A DNA stretch of 16,266 bases, taken from assembly GCA_017617475.1 (NCBI GenBank), contig JAFZWC010000039.1:1-16266 (forward strand). The letters are read 5' to 3'. This DNA is from Bacteroidales bacterium. GTDB lineage: Bacteria > Bacteroidota > Bacteroidia > Bacteroidales > UBA932. Position 1 is the first letter of the stretch, and every line of letters starts with the position of its first letter. The notes beneath the pieces were generated by a model. That model did not search any database, was not told where the DNA came from, and was given only the letters and a program-made list of their open reading frames with translations. Shown piece after piece: positions 7,421 to 14,565 of the stretch. Both the position numbers and the translations under genes were made by a program.

Positions 7421-8020
7421 TTATTTAGATTCAGGTACGGCGAATTGGTCCTTGTGGTAACCTTGCAGTCCCAGGGGACGGTAATGGTCGTAGATGCGCT
7501 TCATGTCGGCGTTGGCGTCATCCGTCAGTTCAAAGGGCTCTCCCACGCTGATGCGCTTGCGGCCCCAGTCGTAATAACCCAGGTATACGGTGGCGCCGGT
7601 GGCTTTGGCAATGAGGTGGTAGCCGTTCTTCCAGCGCTTGACCAGGGAACGGGATCCTTCCGGGGCCAGGGCCAGGTGGAACTCGTCCACGCCTTCCATC
7701 ACGTCAATGATGCTCTTGACCGTGGTGGCGGGGCTGGAAAGATCCGTAGGAACGGCGCCGCAGGCCCTGAGGATGGGGCCGAGGGGCCATACGAAGAAGC
7801 TCTTCTTCACCATGATATGGGCCACCTTGCCGAACTGGGTATAGAACAGGTAACTGACCAGGAAATCCCAGACCGTGGTGTGGGGAACGCCCAGCACTAT
7901 GGCCTTGGGTTCTTTCATGGGGCCGCTCTGGCTTTCCCAGCCCATCTTCCGCAGCATCCAGCCGCAGAATCTGGCCCAGCGGGGGCTTACCTTAGTTTTA
8001 ATCTTGATTTTGCTAGCCAT
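7421..8020 (-). CDS. PlsC-type acyltransferase (1-acylglycerol-3-phosphate acyltransferase-like)
   Basis: This 199-residue protein carries the two hallmark blocks of the lysophospholipid acyltransferase superfamily: HTTVWD at 47-52, which is the HxxxxD catalytic motif, and APEGSRS at 119-125, the substrate phosphate-binding motif. The short length, the PHTTVWDF wording and the lack of a long membrane anchor place it with compact PlsC-like proteins whose exact acceptor is often unknown, so it may acylate lysophosphatidate or another lipid. It begins 4 nt after the parE stop and ends 6 nt before the acyl-CoA synthetase, so the three genes are almost certainly co-transcribed. No Shine-Dalgarno is seen, which is normal for this group. 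The family is certain; the precise substrate is not. Confidence 0.88.
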   Translation of the reverse strand: MASKIKIKTKVSPRWARFCGWMLRKMGWESQSGPMKEPKAIVLGVPHTTVWDFLVSYLFYTQFGKVAHIMVKKSFFVWPLGPILRACGAVPTDLSSPATTVKSIIDVMEGVDEFHLALAPEGSRSLVKRWKNGYHLIAKATGATVYLGYYDWGRKRISVGEPFELTDDANADMKRIYDHYRPLGLQGYHKDQFAVPESK

Positions 8021-8024
8021 AGGT

Positions 8025-9935
8025 TCAGATATTAACGTCTTCCAGTTCTTTCTCGCTGCGGAGGTTGTCCATGATGAAATGCTGGCGTTCGTAGGTGTTT
8101 ATGCCCATGTAGAACTCCATGATGGTGGAGATGGATTCTTCATCGGCCAGTTTCACCGTGTCCAGCCTCATGTTTTCTCCGATGAAGTCTACGAACTCGT
8201 CGGAGGAGATTTCTCCCAGACCCTTGAACCGGGTGATTTCCACGCCGGTCTTGAGCTGTTTCACGGCCTTGTCGCGCTCTTCTATGGAGTAGCAGTAACG
8301 GCGCTCCTTCTTGTTGTGCACGCGGAACAGGGGAGTCTGCAAAATATAGACGTGGCCGCGGCGGATGAGCTCCGGATAGTATTTCATGATGAAGGTGAGC
8401 ACCAGCATGCGGATATGCATGCCGTCGTCATCGGCATCGGTGGCCACGATAATGTTGTTGTAACGCAGGTTCTCCAGGTCTTCCTCTACGCCCAGGGCGG
8501 CTATGAGGAGGTTGAGTTCCTCGTTCTCGGCCACTCTCTTGCGGCTTTCCTTGAAGCAGTTGATAGGTTTGCCCCGGAGGGAGAAGACGGCCTGGTTGTT
8601 GGCATTGCGCACCTTGGTGATGGTACCGGAAGCGGAGTCACCCTCCGTGATGAAAATGGAGGTCTTTTCCCGCTGGTCTTCCATTCCCTTGGGGAACTTG
8701 TTGTCGCTGAAATGGTAACGGCAGTCCCTGAGCTTGCGGTTGTACACGGCCGTACGCTTGGCCCGCTCGCGGGATTTCTTCTGCACGCCGGCAATCTCTT
8801 CACGCTCGGCCTGGGAGGCCTTGATCTTGTCCTCGATGATGGGGACAATCTCCATGTGCATGTGGAGATAGTCGTTCAGATACTTGGTGACGAAGTCGTT
8901 AACGAAGGTGCGGATGGTGGGGCCGCGGTCTACGGACGAAGTGCCGTCGGCCGATTTTACCTGCTTTTCCCACATGTACGTGGAACCCAGCTTGGTCTTG
9001 GTCTGGCCTTCGAAAATGGGCTCCTGGATCTGGATGGAGATGGCGCCCACAATGCCCTGACGGATGTCTTCGGGCTTATAGTCTTTCTTGTAGAAGTCCT
9101 TGAAAGTTTTGGCAATGGCCTCGCGGTAGGCGGCCAGGTGGGTACCACCGTCGCGGGTGTTCTGGCCGTTGACGAAGGTGGCGATATTCTCGCCGTAGCT
9201 GTTGCCGTGGGTGAGGACGATCTCAATGTCTTCGGCCTCCAGGTGAATGAGGGGATAGAGCGGCGTCTCGCTCATGTTTTCCGTCACCAGGTCCAGCAGG
9301 CCGTTCTCGCTCTTGTACGGGGTGCCGTTGAGGTTGAGGGTGAGGCCTTTCTTGAGGTAGGAATAGTTCTTGACCATGGTCTCCACAAATTCCATGTGGA
9401 AGGAGAAGTCGTTGAACATTTCCTCGTCCGGCGTAAAGCGGATGAACGTGCCATTCTTCTCGTTGGAGGGGATGATGGCGCTTTCCAGCAGGATGCCCCG
9501 GCTGAAGTGGGCATACGAGCACTGGCCCTCGCGGTAGGAGGCAACGTAAAAATCGACCGACATGGCATTCACGGCCTTGGTACCAACGCCGTTCATCCCC
9601 ACGCTCTTCTTGAAGTTGGTGTCGTCGAACTTGCCGCCGGTATTGAGCTTGGAAGTTGCATCCACCACCTTGTTCAGGGGAATTCCGCGGCCGAAGTCGC
9701 GCACGCTCACGGTCTTGTCTTCGATGGTGATGTCGATGCGCTTGCCGAATCCCATGGAAAACTCGTCGATGGAGTTGTCCACAATTTCCTTCAGAAGCAC
9801 GTAGATACCATCGCCCTGACGGTCGCCATTGCCCAGGCGGCCGATGTACATACCGGCACGCCGCCGGATATGCTCGTTCCATTCCAGGGTCTGGATGGAA
9901 TCGTCGTTGTAGGTAGTGTTTACAATCTCAGCCAT
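8025..9935 (-). CDS. parE: DNA topoisomerase IV subunit B (ParE)
   Basis: This is the ATPase subunit of a type IIA topoisomerase, which decatenates daughter chromosomes together with ParC. The GHKL ATPase domain shows EIVDNSIDE at 50-58, DFGRGIP at 80-86 and the lid GMNGVGTKAVNA at 113-124; QTK follows at 311-313. The TOPRIM domain has FITEGDSASG at 428-437 and the metal-binding DADDDG at 500-505, then RFKGLGE at 569-575. EGDSASG in place of the common EGDSAGG, as I remember it, is the usual form in Bacteroidota ParE, and the 636-residue length without the GyrB insertion argues for ParE over GyrB. No parC follows; instead two lipid genes share the operon. The start is set by the first ATG after a good promoter, giving a leader of about 12 nt. 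Confidence 0.93.
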   Translation of the reverse strand: MAEIVNTTYNDDSIQTLEWNEHIRRRAGMYIGRLGNGDRQGDGIYVLLKEIVDNSIDEFSMGFGKRIDITIEDKTVSVRDFGRGIPLNKVVDATSKLNTGGKFDDTNFKKSVGMNGVGTKAVNAMSVDFYVASYREGQCSYAHFSRGILLESAIIPSNEKNGTFIRFTPDEEMFNDFSFHMEFVETMVKNYSYLKKGLTLNLNGTPYKSENGLLDLVTENMSETPLYPLIHLEAEDIEIVLTHGNSYGENIATFVNGQNTRDGGTHLAAYREAIAKTFKDFYKKDYKPEDIRQGIVGAISIQIQEPIFEGQTKTKLGSTYMWEKQVKSADGTSSVDRGPTIRTFVNDFVTKYLNDYLHMHMEIVPIIEDKIKASQAEREEIAGVQKKSRERAKRTAVYNRKLRDCRYHFSDNKFPKGMEDQREKTSIFITEGDSASGTITKVRNANNQAVFSLRGKPINCFKESRKRVAENEELNLLIAALGVEEDLENLRYNNIIVATDADDDGMHIRMLVLTFIMKYYPELIRRGHVYILQTPLFRVHNKKERRYCYSIEERDKAVKQLKTGVEITRFKGLGEISSDEFVDFIGENMRLDTVKLADEESISTIMEFYMGINTYERQHFIMDNLRSEKELEDVNI

Positions 9936-9953
9936 TCGTCACTATTTAACCTA

Positions 9954-9984
9954 CAAATATAGTAAATAATAGGAAATTTGCCAA
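9954..9984 (-). promoter_or_regulatory. Bacteroidota promoter of the parE operon
   Basis: On the minus strand TTG (9984-9982) and TATATTTG (9961-9954) are 20 nt apart. The -7 box lies 18 nt before the parE ATG. The three -33 bases are the outer end of the adjacent inverted-repeat element, so element and promoter overlap. Confidence 0.72.
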
Positions 9985-10097
9985 GGTATAGCCTCCCAAA
10001 ACCCCTCCGCTTCGCTCCGGCCCTCCCACGGCCTGCGGCCGCGGGTCCCTCCCTCTAATAGCCGAGGGTGGCTAAGGTTTTGGGAAGCTATACCTTG
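9982..10097. repeat. 116-bp inverted-repeat element with inner hairpins (REP- or MITE-like)
   Basis: Two 22-bp arms (9982-10003 and 10076-10097) are complementary except at one position, which is a G-U wobble on one strand. The 72 bases between are GC-rich and hold smaller hairpins: CGGCC/GGCCG at 10029-10041 and TAGCC/GGCTA at 10059-10074, plus three copies of CCCTCC at 10003, 10021 and 10047. The right edge is 1 nt from the DUF1573 stop, so the folded RNA may end or stabilise that transcript, though no U tract follows. No coding potential and no target-site duplication are visible. Whether it is multi-copy cannot be judged from one window. Confidence 0.75.
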
Positions 10098-10098
10098 T

Positions 10099-11220
10099 CT
10101 ATCGTACCTCACCTGCTACAAACAGGTTTACCAGCGGGCGGAGGGGAGAATTGGTGGTGAGGGAGATCATGATGACGCACTCTCCTTTGGGGAGGGCTGC
10201 GGTGTCCAGGGTCAGAACCATCTTTTCCTTGGCGCCGGGGGCCACGTCTGGAAGGGCGACGGCTTTGAGGGCCGGGTTCTCCGGGTCGGCCTTATAGATA
10301 TGGAAGGGCGTCTTGCCCTTGTTGGTGCAGATGAAGACAATCTCCTCCGGGGCGCCCTGGTGAATGATGCCCAGGTTCACGGTGCTGGCATCAAAGACGG
10401 GAAGGGCGCCCTTGTCCCGCTTGTCGGCATCCCAGGAGGAGAAATTTTCCTGAGTAAATGTGGATACGGTCAGCGCTTCGGCGGCCTTTTTGCCGTTGAG
10501 CACGGGAGTGGCGGTATAGGCGGTTTTGCCGTAGAGGGTGCTGTCGGCCTTAATGGTAAAGCTGAGCGTAGCTGTGCTGCCGGCCGGGATGGGGTTGGGG
10601 TCTACGGATACGGTGAGCTGGGGAGAGACATCGACCCATGTTACCTGGAGGGGCTTTTTGCCCAGATTGGCCACCGTGGCGGTCTCGCTCACGGTGAGGC
10701 CCTGTTTGAGGGTGGCGGTCTTGAACTGGCGGGCCTTGAGACCAAAATCCCCGAGCTTTTGGGCTCCGTAGAGCTCGCTCAGGGATTTCTTCTTTTCATG
10801 GACTACGCCTCTGAGGCGCAGCACCACCGGTTTCTTGAGGCCGGATATGTATACCGTAAGGGTTTTGTCGAAGGCGACGGGACCGTCTGAGTTCTTGTAG
10901 GTGGCCGATATGGTGCCGCTCTCTCCTTTCCCCAGGGTGCCCTTGGTCCATTTGACATCCGTGCAGCCGCAGGAAGACACTACCTCGTAAACGCTGATGG
11001 GATCCTTGCCCTTGTTGGTAACAGTGAAGGTGCAGGTGAGGGGACCGTCCGTCACGCTTACGTCGCCGAAGTCGTGGATGGTTTTGTCGAAGACCACCGT
11101 CTCCGGAGCCTGGCTTTCCTCTACGGGCACCAGCTCTACGACTGGCGCGCTATTTGCAATCCGTGAACCGCAGGACGCGATGCCGGCGGCAATGAGAAGG
11201 GTCCAAAACATAGCTTTCAT
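10099..11220 (-). CDS. DUF1573 domain lipoprotein
   Basis: A 373-residue exported protein of unknown role from a family common in Bacteroidota. The N-terminus MKAMFWTLLIAAGIASCGS is a lipoprotein signal with the lipid on Cys17. A first DUF1573 domain (about residues 43-130) begins with FDKTIHDFGDV and includes the typical TNKG and SSCGCT (Cys84 and Cys86); middle and C-terminal stretches (TATVANLGKKPLQV; FDASTVNLGIIHQG...TNKGKTPFHI) look like two more immunoglobulin-like copies of the same kind. I chose the ATG at 11220 rather than 11256, because the upstream ATG would lie inside the -33 box and would put 12 extra residues before the signal peptide. The message would then be nearly leaderless. 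It stands alone, diverging from ferredoxin and followed by the inverted-repeat element. A role in envelope or cell-surface assembly is only a guess. Confidence 0.88.
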   Translation of the reverse strand: MKAMFWTLLIAAGIASCGSRIANSAPVVELVPVEESQAPETVVFDKTIHDFGDVSVTDGPLTCTFTVTNKGKDPISVYEVVSSCGCTDVKWTKGTLGKGESGTISATYKNSDGPVAFDKTLTVYISGLKKPVVLRLRGVVHEKKKSLSELYGAQKLGDFGLKARQFKTATLKQGLTVSETATVANLGKKPLQVTWVDVSPQLTVSVDPNPIPAGSTATLSFTIKADSTLYGKTAYTATPVLNGKKAAEALTVSTFTQENFSSWDADKRDKGALPVFDASTVNLGIIHQGAPEEIVFICTNKGKTPFHIYKADPENPALKAVALPDVAPGAKEKMVLTLDTAALPKGECVIMISLTTNSPLRPLVNLFVAGEVR

Positions 11221-11225
11221 GCTTA

Positions 11226-11257
11226 CAAAGTTAGTCACTCTTCTTTTGAAATTCAAA
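11226..11257 (-). promoter_or_regulatory. Bacteroidota promoter of the DUF1573 gene
   Basis: On the minus strand TTTG (11257-11254) and TAACTTTG (11233-11226) are 20 nt apart. The -7 box ends only 5 nt before the ATG at 11220, so transcription should begin at or within a few bases of the start codon. Confidence 0.72.
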
Positions 11258-11274
11258 TATAATGCCTATCTTCG
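11244..11274 (+). promoter_or_regulatory. Probable promoter of the ferredoxin gene
   Basis: TTTTG (11244-11248) and TATCTTCG (11267-11274) are 18 nt apart. The -7 box differs by one base from TAnnTTTG. It would give a leader of about 35 nt rich in A and C, free of Shine-Dalgarno. It interleaves with the divergent DUF1573 promoter. Confidence 0.5.
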
Positions 11275-11316
11275 TGCCCTAAGAAAAGAACACAACAACA
11301 ATAAATGATTTAAACT

Positions 11317-11490
11317 ATGCCTAGAATGATCAACCCGGAGCTTTGCGTATCCTGCGGCTCCTGTGCAGAAGTTTGCCCCGTGGGCGCCATCACCGCCGGT
11401 GATGCCGCTTACCAGATCAACGCCGACGAGTGCATCGATTGCGGCGCTTGCGAGGGAACGTGCCCGAACGAAGCGATTAGCGAAGCATAA
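11317..11490 (+). CDS. Small 2[4Fe-4S] ferredoxin
   Basis: This 57-residue protein (MPRMINPELCVSCGSC...) is a bacterial-type low-potential electron carrier. Two CxxCxxCxxxCP motifs are intact: Cys10, 13, 16 and 20 and Cys39, 42, 45 and 49, each followed by proline, so two [4Fe-4S] clusters are expected as in clostridial ferredoxins of about 55 residues. It is too short for many gene finders. It has no signal peptide and works in the cytoplasm. It is monocistronic: it has its own probable promoter, diverges from DUF1573 and is closed by the hairpin at 11511. A pyruvate:ferredoxin oxidoreductase appears at the right end of the window and is a natural partner, though they are 4.6 kb apart and not co-transcribed. 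Confidence 0.95.
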   Translation: MPRMINPELCVSCGSCAEVCPVGAITAGDAAYQINADECIDCGACEGTCPNEAISEA

Positions 11491-11510
11491 TCGCAGAGTC
11501 TGCAAAAAAA

Positions 11511-11542
11511 AATAAGACCGACCCACACGGGCCGGTCTTATT
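11511..11542. terminator. Bidirectional terminator between ferredoxin and the M16 peptidase
   Basis: Arms 11511-11524 and 11529-11542 (AATAAGACCG...CGGTCTTATT) enclose an ACAC loop, with an A run on the left and T-rich bases on the right. As in the first convergent terminator, one position is an A-C mismatch on the plus strand and a G-U wobble on the minus strand, so it favours the M16 transcript. Confidence 0.82.
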
Positions 11543-11558
11543 CTTTGTATGCCATGGC

Positions 11559-14426
11559 TTATTCAGCCTCGGCCGTGTTGGCGGGTTTCATTACAACCTC
11601 AATGAAGTTGTTCTGGGCCAGGATTTCCTGCATCAGGGAAGTGATGTCTTCCTTGCTCAGGTTGTTGATGGCTTTCTCGTACTCGGCGTCGCGGTCTACT
11701 CCGTAGGTGAGGTAGATCTCGATACCGCTGCGCCACCAGCTGTTGTTCTGACGGCTTTCAGGCAGGTTCTTCTGGAGGTTGAGCTTGGCAGCCTGGAGTT
11801 CTTCGTCGGTGGGGCCGTTGGTGGCCAGGTCCTTGAAGCCGTCGATGGCGATGCTGCGCAGCTTGTCGCAAAGGGCGGGTTTGCAGTCCCAGCCCACGAG
11901 GAACATACCCTTCTGCTTGGGACGGCGGCTCAGGCTGCCCTGGGTGCTGGCGCCATAGGTGCCGCCTTCCTCTTCACGCAAGGTGTTGGTGTAACGCATG
12001 TCCAAGATGTAGGAGATGGCATCCATGGCGGCGTCCTTGGTGTAGCTGAACGGAGTGTCCAGGCTGTAGATCTGGTAAACAGTGCTCTTGGGAGTCTGCA
12101 TGTCCACGTTGATCACATTCTTAATCTGGCCCTTCACAATATCCATGTTGTTGTCAACCCACTGGAGAGGTTTCTTGCCCTTGGGCAGGGAGCCGATGTA
12201 CTTTTCGATCACGGGCTTGATGGCCTCGGGATTCACGTCACCCACAATGACCAGCTTGGCACCGGCAGCGTCGGCGAAGAGTTTCTTCCAGTTCTTTTCC
12301 ACTACGGAGAGGCTGGCCTTGTCCACGATGTCCTTGGAGATCATCTGGCGGCGGGGATTATTGCCGTAGAGGGTGTTGTACAGCTCTTTCTGGAACTTGT
12401 AGTTGGGCTGGTTCACCAGGTTGGGAAGTACGGCGTTGAGCTGGTCAATACCGTTCTGCCACTCTTCGGGGTCGAAGCGGGGATCGGTCCAGTAGAGGTA
12501 GAGAAGCTGCATGGCCGTCTCGAAGTCCTTCACGGTGCTGCGGCCGTTGATGCCGTTCTCCAGCTGGTCAAAGTAAGGGCTTACACTCAGGTTCTTGCCG
12601 GTGAGCATCTTGGCGACGGTGGTGCCGGAGAAGGCCGATACACCGCTGTTGCTCTGGAACAGGCTGAAGATGTTGTCGTCAAAGGAAGCGATGTCCTCGG
12701 TGGAAACCAGCGACAGACCGCCGTCCTTCACAATGTTGAAGAGAATCTGGTCTTTCTGGAGGTCGGTGGGATAGACATACACCTTGACACCGTTCTTGAG
12801 TGTCCATTCCTGGGCGCCGTAGATGGAGGTTCCGGTCTTGGTTACGGCCGATCCCTTGAGCTTTGCGGGATCCAGGAAAGCTTCGGGAATGTCTTCACCG
12901 GCGGGAGCGGCAATTTCGGAGGCGTCAACTTCGGCCATGGCCTGGAGCAGCTGCTCGGCGGTAGGAGTGGCGATGCCTTCCTTCTCGGGGCCGCTATACA
13001 CCACAACCAGGTTGTTGGTGCCGTTCCAGAGGGCTTTTGCGGTCTGGCTCACAAGGGCAGCGTTAAGCTGGCCGCACATCATCTGGACAAACTCGAGTTC
13101 GTCCTTGGGCTCAACAAGGGGTTCCTTGTCAAAGAAATGGCTGATGACGGGGCGGACGAATTCGGCGTTCTGGCGGGTCTCGGCGCGGTTGGCACGGGTC
13201 TCGTACATGGAGATGATATCGGCCTTGGCACGGTTGAATTCGGCGTCGGTGATGCCGTAGCGCTGCAGACGTACGAGTTCGGTATAGTAGGCCTTGAAGC
13301 CATCCAGGATATTTTCTTCCTTGAGGTCTACAGAACCGCCGGCAATGTCGATATCCTCGTAGATGAGGCTGGAAATGCCGAAGCTTCCGGAAAGATAAGG
13401 AGAACCGGGCTTGGAGGTGATGTCGTTGAAGCGCTCGTACATGACCTGGCTCAGGATGCCCTTGAGGAGCTCGGTGGCCTGACCGGTGTAGGTGGCGTTG
13501 AGGGCTTCAGGGGCGGCCTCGCTGTGCCAGAAGAGTTCAACGCTGGGGGAAGTGGTCTCCGGATCGGTAATGATGCCTACGCGGGCTTCGGCGTGGTCTT
13601 CGATGGTCTGGATGGGCTTCTTCACAGGATTCTCCTTGGCGGGGATGGCGCCGAAGATTTCCTTGATCTTGGCCTCGGTGCGGGCTACGTCAACGTCGCC
13701 CACCACAATCAGGGCCTGGTTGCCGGGGTGATACCAGGTCTGGTAGAATGCTACCAGGCTCTCGGGCTTGAAGGTCTCCAGGTGTTCCTGCGTGCCGATA
13801 AGGGTGCAGGTAGCCTGCTTGGAATCAGGGCCGAAGTAGTAGGGGAGGGAGGCCTCCATGGTACGCCAGCTGGCGTTGCGGCGGGTACGGCGCTCCTCGA
13901 TGATTACACCGCGCTCGGCGTCAATCTCTTCCGGCTGGTTCAGCACGTAGTGGGAATAGTCGGCCAGGATGAGGAGGCAGCTGTCCACCACGGTTTCGCG
14001 CTGCACGGGGATATTGTTCAGCATGTACTGGGTTTCCTCGAAACCGGTGGACGCATTGATGTTGCGGCCGAACTCGGCGCCGATGGAACGCAGGTAATCC
14101 AGGATGGCTTTGCCGGGGAAGTGCTCGGTTCCGTTGAAGCACATGTGCTCCAGGAAGTGGGCCAGACCGTCCTGGGAAGGATACTCTTCTTCAATGGCGC
14201 CCACGTTGGTGGCCAGGTAGAACTCGGCACGGTCCTTGGGCAGCTCGTTGTGACGGATGAAGTAGGTAAGACCGTTGTCCAGGTGACCCACGGTGTAGGC
14301 CTCCGAGACGGGAATCTGCGGCATCTGGGCAATCATTGCCTCCAGCTGCTCGCGGGTAGGCTGCTGGGCCATGGCCATGATGGCGGTCAGGGCCAGCGTT
14401 CCTAAGGTAAGAAGGATTTTTTTCAT
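11559..14426 (-). CDS. Exported M16 family zinc peptidase (pitrilysin/insulinase-like)
   Basis: A 955-residue metalloendopeptidase predicted to degrade peptides in the periplasm. The signal peptide MKKILLTLGTLALTAIMAMA is cut before QQ at about residue 20. The inverted zinc motif HFLEH is at 90-94 (His90, His94 as ligands, Glu93 as base), and Glu178 in the ERGVIIEE block at 171-178 is the likely third ligand. The second half (from about residue 540) has no HxxEH and forms the inactive M16 C-terminal pair, with the substrate-binding type of block REEEGGTYGAS near residue 820. This two-half layout in one chain matches the long, single-chain M16 type. It is monocistronic, with a promoter and direct repeats upstream and divergent from a small LysR-like gene. 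Substrates are unknown. Confidence 0.94.
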   Translation of the reverse strand: MKKILLTLGTLALTAIMAMAQQPTREQLEAMIAQMPQIPVSEAYTVGHLDNGLTYFIRHNELPKDRAEFYLATNVGAIEEEYPSQDGLAHFLEHMCFNGTEHFPGKAILDYLRSIGAEFGRNINASTGFEETQYMLNNIPVQRETVVDSCLLILADYSHYVLNQPEEIDAERGVIIEERRTRRNASWRTMEASLPYYFGPDSKQATCTLIGTQEHLETFKPESLVAFYQTWYHPGNQALIVVGDVDVARTEAKIKEIFGAIPAKENPVKKPIQTIEDHAEARVGIITDPETTSPSVELFWHSEAAPEALNATYTGQATELLKGILSQVMYERFNDITSKPGSPYLSGSFGISSLIYEDIDIAGGSVDLKEENILDGFKAYYTELVRLQRYGITDAEFNRAKADIISMYETRANRAETRQNAEFVRPVISHFFDKEPLVEPKDELEFVQMMCGQLNAALVSQTAKALWNGTNNLVVVYSGPEKEGIATPTAEQLLQAMAEVDASEIAAPAGEDIPEAFLDPAKLKGSAVTKTGTSIYGAQEWTLKNGVKVYVYPTDLQKDQILFNIVKDGGLSLVSTEDIASFDDNIFSLFQSNSGVSAFSGTTVAKMLTGKNLSVSPYFDQLENGINGRSTVKDFETAMQLLYLYWTDPRFDPEEWQNGIDQLNAVLPNLVNQPNYKFQKELYNTLYGNNPRRQMISKDIVDKASLSVVEKNWKKLFADAAGAKLVIVGDVNPEAIKPVIEKYIGSLPKGKKPLQWVDNNMDIVKGQIKNVINVDMQTPKSTVYQIYSLDTPFSYTKDAAMDAISYILDMRYTNTLREEEGGTYGASTQGSLSRRPKQKGMFLVGWDCKPALCDKLRSIAIDGFKDLATNGPTDEELQAAKLNLQKNLPESRQNNSWWRSGIEIYLTYGVDRDAEYEKAINNLSKEDITSLMQEILAQNNFIEVVMKPANTAEAE

Positions 14427-14446
14427 TAATAATTATGGTTAACAAA

Positions 14447-14480
14447 TAGTAGTTTAATGGCCGATGTGTATTAGTTTAAT
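14447..14480. promoter_or_regulatory. 12-bp direct repeat with a 22-bp period, candidate operator
   Basis: TAGTAGTTTAAT (14447-14458) and TATTAGTTTAAT (14469-14480) are identical at 11 of 12 positions and their starts are 22 bp apart, about two helical turns, so bound proteins would sit on one face of the DNA. They fall in the M16 leader just past its predicted transcription start, in the space shared with the divergent LysR-like gene. The pattern suits a repressor site; which protein binds is inference. Confidence 0.45.
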
Positions 14481-14489
14481 AGTACACCG

Positions 14490-14520
14490 CAAATGTAGAA
14501 ACATTTTTTTATTTTACAAA
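14490..14520 (-). promoter_or_regulatory. Bacteroidota promoter of the M16 peptidase gene
   Basis: On the minus strand TTTG (14520-14517) and TACATTTG (14497-14490) are 19 nt apart. Transcription should start near 14484, giving a leader of close to 60 nt, longer than most in this window, that contains the direct repeats. Confidence 0.7.
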
Positions 14521-14530
14521 CAAAAATGTC

Positions 14531-14538
14531 TATTTTTG
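14531..14538 (+). promoter_or_regulatory. Possible -7 box of the LysR-like gene
   Basis: TATTTTTG matches TAnnTTTG and lies 27 nt before the ATG at 14566. No TTG is found at the expected -33 place, only a T run at 14504-14510, so this promoter is weak or needs help. It lies back to back with the M16 promoter. Confidence 0.45.
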
Positions 14539-14565
14539 CGTAAAGATATTAAAAGTTTTAAGGAT

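Noticed and set aside
8025..9935. DNA gyrase subunit B
   Set aside because: The length of 636 residues without the GyrB insertion and the EGDSASG wording fit ParE of this phylum better.
7875..9962. A 695-codon plus-strand open frame opposite parE
   Set aside because: It is a shadow of parE. The minus strand carries all the ATPase and TOPRIM motifs, and the plus-strand product is rich in Val, His and Gly with no domain pattern. Similar shadows at 526-1881, 2256-3242 and 13137-14405 were rejected for the same reason.
9982..10097. Insertion sequence or CRISPR remnant in the inverted-repeat element
   Set aside because: There is no transposase, no target-site duplication, and no regular repeat-spacer pattern; it is only an inverted repeat with inner hairpins.
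11221..11256. Upstream start for the DUF1573 gene at 11256
   Set aside because: It overlaps the -33 box and places a charged stretch of 12 residues before a clean lipoprotein signal, so the ATG at 11220 fits better.
14464..14565. Upstream start for the LysR-like gene at 14464
   Set aside because: The extra 34 residues do not resemble the family, and the segment contains the predicted promoters of both divergent genes.
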